Origin: Emiliania huxleyi CCMP1516 | Lineage: Eukaryota > Haptophyta > Isochrysidales > Noelaerhabdaceae | Assembly (NCBI RefSeq): GCF_000372725.1 | Contig: NW_005200844.1 | Coordinates: 120,019-168,145 of the forward strand | Length of the DNA stretch: 48,127 nucleotides | Direction of reading: 5' to 3' | Made by a program: the position numbers and the translations under genes | Notes under the pieces: generated by a model | The model's input: only the letters and a program-made list of their open reading frames with translations | Told to the model about the DNA's origin: nothing | The model's database searches: none | Shown here: piece by piece, positions 37,020 to 46,292 of the stretch | Layout of the letters: each line of letters opens with the position of its first letter | Numbering within the stretch: position 1 is the first letter of the stretch

Positions 37020-40000
37020 ATGCAGGAAGTCGACGAAGAAGGCCGCACTCCCGCTCACGCCGCCGCATCAAGCGGACACGTCGACTGCTTGCAGACGTTG
37101 CACGCGCTTGGAGCGGCGGCGAGTCTGTCAGCGGCGGATGAGAATGGGACCACTCCCGCTCACGAAGCCGCATCAGAAGGCCACGCCGATTGCCTGCGGG
37201 CGTTGCACGAGCTTGGGGCGGCGGCGAGCTTCTCAGCGGCGGATGCTCAGGGGCGCACTCCCGCTCACCTCGCAGCATTACGCGGCCACGCCGACTGCCT
37301 GCGGGCGTTGCACGCGCTTGGAGCGGCGGCGAGCCTCTCGGCGGAGGCTGCGAACGGGCGCACTCCCGCTCACCTCGCAGCATTACGCGGCCACGCCGAC
37401 TGCCTGCGGGCGTTGCACGCGCTTGGAGCGGCGGCGAGCCTCTCGGCGGCGGATAAGAATGGGTGCACTCCCGCTCACGCCGCCGCATCAAACGGCCACG
37501 CCGACTGCTTGCGGGCGTTGCACGCGCTTGGGGCGGCGGCGAGCCTGTCGGCGTCGGCTCCGGACGGGCGCACTCCCGCTCTCGTCGCAGCATCAGAAGG
37601 CCACGTCGAGGCGTTCGAGCAGCAGCAGGCGGAGGCGGCGGCGGCGGCGCAGGAGCAGGCGAGGCAGCAGCAGCGGCAGCAGGAGGAGGCGGCCGAGATG
37701 GAGGCGTGGGCGAGCAGCAACCTCGGGGAGGAGGAGGCTGCGGCGGAGGAGGCGGTCAAGCTAAGCCCTTAGTGAAGCGGTCCTCTCCTCCCCGCCTCGG
37801 ACGACGGACTGAGCTGGGCTAAGTGCTGAACTGGTTAGGCGGCGGTCAAGCCGGTCCTCTCCGACTCGGAGGACGCAGCAGCAGGCGGAGCGGCGCCGGC
37901 GCCCGCCGCTCCCGCCGCCGCGCCGGCGGGCCCTTCGGCCTGCTTGCGGGCGTTGCACGCGCTTGGGGCGGCGGCGAGCCTGTCGGCGGCGGCTGCGAAC
38001 GGGCGCACTCCCGCTCACGAAGCCGCATCAAACGGCCACGCCGACTGCCTGCGGGCGCTGCACGCGCTTGGAGCGGCGGCGAGCCTGTCGGCGGCGGCTG
38101 CGAACGGGCGCACTCCCGCTTACGCCGCAGCAACAAAAGGCCACGCCGACTGCCTGCGGGCGTTGCACGAGCTTGGAGCGGCGGCGAGCCTCTCGGCGGC
38201 GAATGCTGAGGGGCGCACTCCCGCTCACGCCGCCGCATCAAAAGGCCACGCCGACTGCCTGCGGGTGCTGCACGCGCTTGGAGCGGCGGCGAGCCTCTCG
38301 TCGGCGGTTGCGTACGGAGTCACTCCCGCTCACGCCGCCGCATCAAAAGGCCACGCCGACTGCCTGCGGGCGTTGCACGAGCTTGGAGCGGCGGCGAGCC
38401 TCTCGTCGGCGGTTGCGTACGGAGTCACTCCCGCTCACGCCGCCGCATCAAAAGGCCACGCCGACTGCCTGCGGGCGTTGCACGAGCTTGGAGCGGCGGC
38501 GAGCCTCTCGGCGGCGGATAAGAATGGGTGCACTCCCGCTCACCTCGCAGCATCAAAAGGCCACGCCGACTGCCTGCGGGCGCTGCACGCGCTTGGAGCG
38601 GCGGCGAGTCTGTCAGCGGCGGATGAGAATGGGACCACTCCCGCTCACGCCGCCGCATCAAACGGCCACGCCGACTGCCTGCGGGTGCTGCACGCGAGCC
38701 TCGCCGAAAGCATCACGCCGCTCCTCGCCCAACTGGTTGAGCTTACGTCGCCGGATGCGACCGGTCTGCCAGGGGTCATCGCCGAGCTTGAGGCGAAGCA
38801 GTCTCTCTCGTGGGGCCTCGCCGATGTCGTGACACCGGCCGAAGTCGCCGCACGACGTGGCCACGAGAGTTGCCTTGAGTTCCTTGCGTCCATCGGAGGC
38901 GCAGACCGCTTCTGGGCTAACCTCGTCGAGTCGCCCGAGAAGATCCCGTACTACAAGGTCGACTTGCTCTCCAAGCCCTCGCTGCTCAACCTGCCCGCCA
39001 AGCGCGCTTGGCTCCATGAGCGCCTGGAGGCGGTGGTGGGCGACGCTGATGCTGCGGCGCTCTCGCTCGTGGTGCACCACGACAACATCACGGACGGCCT
39101 CTGCGCGCAGCTGGGCGTCGACGAGACCACCGGCGTCCTGCTGGATGGGACGGTCCCGCGGCGTCTGGACGTGACGTACGAGGGCGAGGGTGCCGGCGGC
39201 GACGGGCTACGGCGCGCGTGGTTCAGCGAGGTGACCAAGGAAATGGGGGACCGGGACTTTGGTCTCTTCTCTGCGGCCGGTGGGCAAACGCTGCAGCCCA
39301 ACCCCAACTCGGCCGCGTACCAGACTGACCACCTCGCGCACTTTGCGCTGCTCGGCCGCATCGCCGGCCTGGCCCTCTACCACCAAGAGCCGATCGACTT
39401 TCCGTTTTCACCCGCCTTCCTCTACGTGGCATTTGGATACGAGATCACCTTTGACGACCTCAAGACCTTTGCCCCCGACGTGCACTCGTCGCTGAAGAAG
39501 CTGCTCGCCATGTCGGCCGACGAGCTCGAGGCGATGTGCCTGAACTTCGAGGTCCAACGTCTCGGATGTAGGATCCTGCCCCCGGTTGTTGGGGATGACG
39601 CCCCCCCCCCACCCCCCCATAGGTGGACGGCGAAGAGGCGCTCGTCTACGAGGACTCGTCCAAGCGGCGGCGCGCCACTGAGCTCAAGCCGGGAGGGGCG
39701 GACGAGCCGGTCACCGTGGCCAACGTCAAGGAGTACCTGCGGCTGTATGCGCGGCACCGGCTCCTCGGTGCCATCGAGCTGCAGGTTCGCGCCTTCCGCG
39801 CTGGCCTGGGCGTCTTCTTCAAGGAGGAGATACTGTCCAACCTCCGCACGTGCTGCTCGGTCGCCGAGATCCAGCTGCTGCTCTGCGGCGCCGCCGCAAT
39901 CGACGTCGACGACTGGAAGGGCTCCACAGTCTACGATCCGCCTGAGTACGAGCGATCGAGCACGGTGACATGGCTCTGGAAGGCGGTGCGCGAGATGACT

Positions 40001-40279
40001 CTCGAGGAGCGCGCGCAGCTCCTCTTCTTCGCCACCGGCTCGACGCGGCCTCCCGCCACCGGCTTCGCGCACCTCATGGGCTACAGCGGTGAGGACTTGC
40101 CAACGGAGCAGCCCTTCACGGTGACGCGTGCCGCGGCCGCCGGGCGGCTGCCAACGGCGTCAACTTGCTTCAACCGGCTCTATCTGCCGGAGTTCGACAG
40201 CGAGGCGCAGCTGCTGAGGATGCTACGGATCGCGCTGACCGAGAACCAGGGCTTCTCCGAGGCGGCGGTGATGGCGTAG
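37020..40279 (+). CDS. Ankyrin-repeat HECT E3 ubiquitin ligase
   Basis: Exons 37020-37751, 37839-39551 and 39623-40279 (all phase 0) give 1033 residues. Residues 1-210 hold six ankyrin repeats of 35 residues (GRTPAHLAALRGHADCLRAL), followed by a Gln/Glu/Ala-rich coiled stretch. Seven more repeats and a degenerate last one (VVTPAEVAARRGHESCLEFL) follow, up to about residue 590. The HECT domain takes the last 400 residues: LVVHHDNITDGLC, GGDGLRRAWFSEVTKEM, HFALLGRIAGLALYH and catalytic Cys about 997 in LPTASTCFNRLYLPEF. HECT ligases form a thioester with ubiquitin on this Cys before passing it to a substrate, and the ankyrins would bind the substrate. Intron 1 has a GC donor whose first bases repeat the next exon. 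Repeats at 38301-38405 and 38406-38510 are identical. It converges with the ketoacyl-CoA synthase gene. Confidence 0.9.
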
Positions 40280-40850
40280 GGCTAGGGGGAGGATCTGCCT
40301 TATCGGCTAGAATCTGCTTGTTTGCGGTCTCGGGGTCGGGGTTAGGGTCGCGAAGTAAGGATGTCTGCCTCCCCGCGCTCCGCCTCCGGGCTCCTCCCCC
40401 AGGGCCAGCCCTGAGACTCCTCTGTGAGATAGAAGGATATATGCGCATATGTCCTTGTGGTCGCTCGGCGACCCTAAGGTACGGCTTTACTTAGCCGGGG
40501 TCGTCCTCCCGATGGGGGACTAGCAGTAGCACTTCGTTTGGCACATCGTTAAATTATTTTGCGGGACCCGGGGGACCCTCCGCGAACCTTACTCCTCTTG
40601 GAGCTCTATAAGCGTGGAGACTGGAGGGAGTGCGCCGGGCCGGGGGCCGTCCCGCTCCCGGGCGTCCGCTCCGGGGTCCACCGAGAGCACCGTACAACAT
40701 GTAGCATGTGCAACATGTGCATGTGCATGTGCATGCACAGCCGTAGCCTCTAATGGTGTGTGCGCTCGACGGGCGGAGGCCCCGCCCCCGCCTCCAAAGG
40801 GGTGAGGACGGCTCGGGGGGGCCACTAATGGCGCATGGGCATGCACTTCC
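40280..40850. other. Space between convergent genes
   Basis: Contains the second copy of the 31-bp repeat and a catgtgcatgtgcatgtgca run near 40720. Probably the 3' UTRs of the HECT (+) and ketoacyl-CoA synthase (-) genes. Confidence 0.5.
40492..40522 (+). repeat. 31-bp exact dispersed repeat with hairpin, copy 2
   Basis: Identical to 4751-4781. It lies about 210 bases after the HECT ligase stop codon, so it may be in that gene's 3' UTR. Confidence 0.9.
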
Positions 40851-43396
40851 TCAGTGGTGGCGCAACGCCTGCCACACGGCCGAGTTGCACTTGAAGCCCG
40901 ATCCAAACGCGATCTGCCACACGCGGTCGCCGCGGCGCAGCCGCCGCGCGGCGCCGCCGGGCGGGGGGGTGCCGTCGGGCCGGTGCTCGCCGCACGTGTT
41001 GCCGTGCTCGGCGACGAGCTCGAGCTATGGCGAGATATGGTGGTCAGATGTGGGGAGATGTGGGGAGATCTGGCGAGATGTGGCGAGATGTGGCGAGATG
41101 TGGCGAGATGTGGCGAGATGTGGCGAGATGTGGCGAGATGTGGCGAGATATGGCGAGATATGGCGAGACCTCGTACCAAATCGAGGCGGAGGAGACGTTG
41201 CCGTACTTCCAGAGCGAAAGACGCGACGGCTCGAGGTAGTGCGGCGGCAGCGCGAGGTTGGACTCGATCGCGTCGATGACGGCGCGTCCTCCCGTGTGGA
41301 CGCAGATCCACTCGAAGGCCTTTGTAAAGTCGGGCACGTACGGCCGCAGCTCGACGCCGCTGTGGTGCCCTCCCCCCCGCGCCTTGGATGGCGACGTGGG
41401 GGGCGAGGCGGGGGGGCGCGCCGCCGCCTCGCCCTGTGTCGTCGCCGCCGCACGCGGCGGCGCACGAGGCGGCGACGACCCCGCGCCGCCGCGCGGGATG
41501 GCGCTTGTCGGCGGGCGGAGGCCGACGGCGTAGGCGACGGGCGAGAGACGGAGCAGCGCGGCGGTGGCCGCAGCGACGGCGCCGCGCACGGGCGGCGGCA
41601 GGGGCAGCCGCCTGCCGAGCGCCTTGCGCGCGAGCGCGTTGAGGAGGAAGAAGAGCTGCTCCGAGAGGGGGAGGACCAGCGGACCCAGAGTGGTGATGTT
41701 GCCCTTCAGCGCGTCGCCCGCGATCTGCAGTTCGGGAAGTTGTTGATGCGTGAATCGCCAATTTGAGGGTGGGGGTGAGAGTGGTGAGCGCGTGCGTGCG
41801 TGCGTGTGTGTATATGTGCGTCTGTATGTATGTATTCTCTCTCTCTCTCTACATGTATGCATGTATGCGTGTGTTTGTGTGAGTGTATGTAAATCTGTGA
41901 GTGTGCGTGTGCACCTGCATGATCTGCTTGGAGAGGCGCACACCGCGCACGCCCTCCTCGTCCTCCTCCTGGAAGACCGAGCGGTAGCAGTCATCCTTCT
42001 TGCCCAGGTGCGTCCGCACGAGGTGCAGCAGCCGGAAGCGCGCGCGGCGCCGGTCGGCGCGGCGGTTGGACAGGAGGATAGCCGCTGCGCCGCACCGAAA
42101 GAGGCAGTTGGAGAGGAGCATCGTGCGGTCGTTCCCGCGGTACCAGTTCTGCGTGATGTTCTCTGTCGACACAACCAGCGCGAGCGCGTTGTGTTGGTCG
42201 GGGGAGCGCAGCAGCTTGCGGGCCAGATCGAGGGCGATGAGCGACGCGGAGCAACCCATCCCGCCTACGGGGAGATCACCCGAGATCGAGATTGACCCGA
42301 GATTGCGGGGCGGAGCATCCCATCCCGCCTACGGGGAGATCACCCGAGATCGAGATTGACCCGAGATATTGCGGGTCGGCATCTCCGGTCTCGCGCCGAG
42401 GCGGAGCCTTTCGGGCGATCTCGGGCGATCTCGGGCGATCTCGGGCGATCTCGGGCGATCTCGGGCGATCTCGGGCGATCTAGGGCGATCTCGGGCGATC
42501 TCGGGCGATCTCGGGCGATCTCGGGCGATCTCGGGTAATCTCGATCCCATCCCGCCGAGGTTGAACGTCTGCACGTCGGAGCGGAAGCCGAAGCGGTTGA
42601 CGAGCATGGCCGAGAGGGAGGGGGTGGGGCAGAAGAGGGAGCAGTTGACGACGAGGATAGAGACCTCGTGCGGCGCCACATGCGTCGCCTCGAGCAGCTG
42701 CTCCACCGCGTTGAACATCATGCACTCGGCCTCCTCTCTCGCGCCTCGCATGCAGAGCGAGTCGCGCTCCGCAAGCACCGCGTCCTGGCCGACCTCCTCT
42801 CGGAAGATGGAGGGCGGGAAGAGCGAGCGCTCCGAGATGGAGGAGGTGCGGAGGATCTTCTCCTGGAACTGCAGCGACTTGGCCGTGAAGCACTCGCCCC
42901 CGTCGAGGTGGCGCGCCGCGCGGCTCTCGGCCAGGAAGCGGTCGTACGCCACTGGCTCACCGGCGGTGTTGCGCGGGTCGCCGCCGACCGAGGCGTGCCG
43001 GTACGTCTTGAAGTCGACGAGCAGCACCTCCGGCCTCCTCCTCATCCACAGCACCGTCAGCAGCCACACCGATGCGGCGAGCACCAGCGCCGCAGCGGAG
43101 ACGGAGCCGCGCTGGGCGAAAGTCGCGTCGCTGAGCGCGGCGATCAGCGCGCGCGCAAAGGCGTAGTACTCGTCCTTGCACGACTCGCAGTAGAGCAGGT
43201 ACACCGAGTAGACTGTGAGCAGGCAGGCGATGGCCTTCATCGTGATGGAAGCAAGGTCGAACCGGGCGGCATACCCTCTGAAGATGTCGCGCCGGGCAGC
43301 AAACCATTCCGAGGGCACGCGTGCCCACTCGCCAGCCGTCAGCGGCGCATCAGCCGGCTCGCTCGCGGGAGCGCCGGCGCTCTCCCAGCGGCGCAT
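40851..43396 (-). CDS. 3-ketoacyl-CoA synthase (FAE1/KCS type elongase condensing enzyme)
   Basis: Exons 43396-42556, 42264-41915, 41724-41170 and 41024-40851 join in phase to 639 residues. Two membrane helices (about 50-70, [18 protein letters not shown]; about 96-117, [17 protein letters not shown]) anchor it, as in plant KCS, to the ER. The catalytic triad is intact: Cys 285 in [15 protein letters not shown], His 540 in [14 protein letters not shown] and Asn 573 in [15 protein letters not shown]. The C-terminus [20 protein letters not shown] is diagnostic. The enzyme condenses malonyl-CoA with long-chain acyl-CoA, the first step of very-long-chain fatty-acid elongation; in haptophytes a link to long-chain alkenone or wax precursors is conceivable but not shown. 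A Pro/Ala-rich insert of about 55 residues (near 465-520) is unusual. Intron 1 is GC-AG with its start duplicated; introns 1 and 3 hold 10-bp minisatellites. Confidence 0.92.
41029..41168. repeat. 10-bp minisatellite (TGGCGAGATG) in KCS intron 3
   Basis: About 13 units of tggcgagatg, filling nearly all of the 145-base intron 41025-41169. One base per unit differs from the array in the citramalate synthase gene. Confidence 0.95.
42255..42382. repeat. 64-bp tandem duplication spanning the intron 1 acceptor of KCS
   Basis: The segment that includes CCCATCCCGC and CTACGGGGAG repeats at 42255 and 42319. The acceptor and the first bases of exon 2 are therefore present once in use and once as a decoy inside the intron. 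Confidence 0.9.
42410..42540. repeat. 10-bp minisatellite (GATCTCGGGC) in KCS intron 1
   Basis: About 13 units of gatctcgggc with one ta-variant. It is related to the TCTCGGGTA units in SOD intron 3 and the GCCCGAGATC array at 36503-36576. Confidence 0.95.
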
Positions 43397-44603
43397 AGAG
43401 GACGGAGGAGGCGGTGCGGGCGGCGGCGGCGAGGAACGATGGCTGTGGCGGCGCTAAAAGAATTATGCGCACATGGATGTTCGGAAGATGACTCTCGAGG
43501 TTCTCGAGGTGGATATCCTTTGGCCGCGTTGGGTAGCGAGGATTGGTGTAACCCGAGCCACGGAGGCGTGTTTTCTGGCGGCCGACCGTCAGTGCACGGA
43601 GTTGCCACTTCTCCGACTGCCCCGGCTAGTTCCCGAGTTTCGCGGGAGTGACCCCATGCGTCAAACCCGAGACCTAGCGCGGGTGGGTTGGAGGGGGCTC
43701 GCCCCGTTCCTCCCCATCGGGCCGCATGAGCGGCCACGCCTCGCAGATTCGTTTTCGCGCCTGGGTCAGGCGCGCGGGGCATCCCCCGGGTCGCTCGACC
43801 AGCGATCCGAAGAGTGGCCGCTATGCGAGGGAAAGAGTGGGGCCCTCGACGCCTCAGTCCGGCCCTCCGAGGGGGGAAGGGAATTGCGGGGTCCCCACGG
43901 GCGCCTCAGTTCGGCCCTCCCGAGGGGGGGGAGGGGAGCAAGGGGGTGGGGGGATCGGGGCGGGGGGGGAGGGGTCTCGGTTTCGTGTGGCTAATACTTG
44001 CCTTTCGGGGAGGGGCCTCCGTTCATCGCGACTGGGCCGCTCGGGATGCAGCCCCGCGCTCTCCCCGCCCCGCCCTCCTCCTCCCTCCCTCCCTGCCTCG
44101 ACCCTCTTCCACGCGCCCGTCGCCCGTCGACGTCGCGCTGTGGCTGCCAGCCTGGCCCGGCCCCGCTCGGGTGCTCCGCCCTCCGCCCTCCGCAACCGCA
44201 ATCCGCATCTCTGTCCCGTCACGGGGACGCGAGTCGCGCCGTGAATTACGGCTCGGCTTTACAAATTACAATAAAATCAACTTCCATCAAACCCCCGTGC
44301 CCGGGTACTGTACCGTGGAGCGTGGTAAAGTAGTGCGACTACTAATAGCCTCTACCCAGCACCCCCGACCCCCGTAGCCGTACGCGCTCAAGAGGCACGA
44401 CCCCCACGAGGGGGGTCGCAACTTCGCAGCCGGTGGCAACACTACAGGCTTGTATTATGGATCTTGGATGCCCGAGTAGGACCATCTGCTAGTGGCTCAA
44501 GTATCACTTTCAGGTGTAAATTAGGCAAACGCGGTTCTAGGTTAGGCCTGTTTAACGTTTTACATTACATAGGTCATCAGGAAGAGCAAGAGGTTGCACA
44601 GGG
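43397..44603. other. No supported gene
   Basis: Upstream region of the ketoacyl-CoA synthase gene. Contains two similar GCCTCAGTYCGGCCCTCC segments (about 43853 and 43903), a GACCCCCAC-GAGGGGGGTC hairpin at about 44400 and AT-richer spacer. Long open frames on the plus strand have no domain and match GC-skewed repeats. Confidence 0.5.
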
Positions 44604-45653
44604 CTAATGGGCTCGTGCAAGCCTTGCGTCGCACAGGAACGGGGTAGCGCCCGCATCTTTCATCCCGCGAATTTTCTCGTGCGGACGGCCCGCGCGCACC
44701 CACATACCCGGTTTCCTCAGCACCAGCGTGTCATTGTCCACCTTGCTGCTGGCTGCGTCGAAGACTCCCGCGCAGCCATTCATGTTCGGGCCGTGGAACT
44801 GGTGCATGTGCTCTGGGAAGTCGACGCCCTCGGCCAGGAAGAGGACGCTGAGCTCGCAGCCCCACGCCGTCGTGCGCACGGCTCTGGACCGCGGGACACG
44901 CGGCGAGCAGTAGATGGGCGTCGCCGGCGCAAATCCGAGGCTCGCGGCGCGGCTCACGACCTGCGAGCACTTGGGCTGGCTAGCGTACATGCCGTCGCAG
45001 TCGTCCGAGTTCACTTCGAGAGAGAAGCGGCGCACGCGCCGCAGCGCCGCAGCGCCGGCGCTCTCGATGACGCGGAGATCCATCCCCTGCGCGTCGACCT
45101 TGATCAGCTCGATCGGAAGCGATGGGTCCACCCACCCCAAGATGGTGCTCAGCGGGAGGCTCGGCACTGCGCGGCGATCGCTCACCTTCCTGCACCACTT
45201 GAGCCGGTTGGAGGACATGTTGAGCGGCAGCGTCGAGGAGCAGCCCGAATTGCTCCCTACGTTGAGGTTCAGCATGGCGCCCTCCGCACCCAGGCCGTCG
45301 CTGACGGCGAGCGGCAGGATGATCCCGCGGGCGTGGTGCTGCCCGAGCTGCTGAAACGCGTCGAATTGATTTGAGCCCTGCAGCCTTGCGAGCAGACGGG
45401 AGTACTTGTCGACGAGAGGCTCGCAAGAGATGAGGAACAGGTTCTGCATGCGTGGCAACGGCAACAGCTCCGTCGAGAGAGTGTCGCGATCGCTCGTGCC
45501 GATCTCAATGGCGATGGCCGAGGTGTTCTGCGGCAGCACCAGCCGGCCCTTGCGCAGGGAGGCGATCTGCACTCGGGCGAAGACGCCGTCAGCCGTGGCC
45601 TCAACTGCCGGCGGCGTTTGCGCGCAGCAGTTGCTAAAGAGCGCGGCGAACAT
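44604..45653 (-). CDS. FkbM-type SAM-dependent methyltransferase
   Basis: Open from a stop at 44604; the first in-frame ATG is at 45653 (MFAALFSNCCAQTPPAV), giving about 349 residues. The frame stays open about 75 bases further upstream without an ATG, so an upstream exon is possible. A leucine-rich start (MPRLLRALLWALLC, ATG at 45721) lies in another frame. Motifs: AIAIEIGTSDRDTL (SAM-binding loop), SCEPLVDKYSRLLARL (acidic ribose-binding residue) and ELIKVDAQGMDLRVIESAG, the FkbM signature preceding the motif that positions the substrate. The C-terminal part (TTAWGCELSVLFLAEGVDF) is family-like but longer. FkbM enzymes O-methylate diverse substrates, including sugars and polyketides; the substrate here is unknown. 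Confidence 0.72.
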   Translation of the reverse strand: MFAALFSNCCAQTPPAVEATADGVFARVQIASLRKGRLVLPQNTSAIAIEIGTSDRDTLSTELLPLPRMQNLFLISCEPLVDKYSRLLARLQGSNQFDAFQQLGQHHARGIILPLAVSDGLGAEGAMLNLNVGSNSGCSSTLPLNMSSNRLKWCRKVSDRRAVPSLPLSTILGWVDPSLPIELIKVDAQGMDLRVIESAGAAALRRVRRFSLEVNSDDCDGMYASQPKCSQVVSRAASLGFAPATPIYCSPRVPRSRAVRTTAWGCELSVLFLAEGVDFPEHMHQFHGPNMNGCAGVFDAASSKVDNDTLVLRKPGMWVRAGRPHEKIRGMKDAGATPFLCDARLARAH

Positions 45654-45721
45654 TGCCGGCAGCTGTTTGAGCGACGGATGCACAACAGTGCCCACAACAG
45701 CGCCCGCAACAGACGAGGCAT

Positions 45722-45728
45722 TTGGCTA

Positions 45729-45769
<41 letters not shown>

Positions 45770-45785
45770 GTTGAATTTCTTCACT

Positions 45786-45819
<34 letters not shown>

Positions 45820-46292
45820 CGTCAGCACCCTCGCGGGCTCGACTCGCGGGCCATCGCAATGCTTTGTTTTAATTAAACAGTCGGATTCCCCTTGTCCGCG
45901 CCAGTTCTGAAGCGGCTGTTCGTCGCGCAGGGAGAGCCGGAGCGCTCCTAGGCCGTCCGCCGGACGGCCGCGCGGGATCCGCAGCCGTGAGGCAGCGGCT
46001 CGCGAGTGGAGGTGCGGCGGGGCGCATCGCGTGCTTGCGCGGGACGTTGGGGCAACCCCTGCGGGAGTTCGTTTCGATCTGGCGTTCGTTACAGGCTGGT
46101 ATTACTAGGCACGGGACTGGCGCGTTGATGAGACGATCTCCGCTTCCACACACCTCACCCGCGTCCTGGATTCTTACTTAATTAAGCTCCGGGGGCGCCT
46201 CTCCGCTCTCGCCGGCCGGCACCCCCACAGCAGGTCAGCCGGGCGTTTAGCTTTAGGTAAAATTTACACTAAATAATGTGAGAGATGAAGCG
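45722..46292. other. Intergenic space
   Basis: An AT-richer patch with TTTTAATTAAAC near 45866 and ACTTAATTAAGC near 46176. No gene is seen. Confidence 0.5.

Noticed and set aside
36748..37593. Minus-strand open frame of 281 codons with repeats
   Set aside because: It is antisense to the ankyrin block; the repeat is explained by the plus-strand ankyrin units.
40589..41761. Long minus-strand frame of 390 codons overlapping the KCS gene
   Set aside because: It is a different frame from the KCS exons and its middle is the 10-bp array ([10 protein letters not shown]); the catalytic His and Asn motifs are in the KCS frame.
43473..44377. Plus-strand open frames of 170-190 codons
   Set aside because: Composition follows GC-rich repeats, no domain is recognisable, and overlapping frames are equally open.
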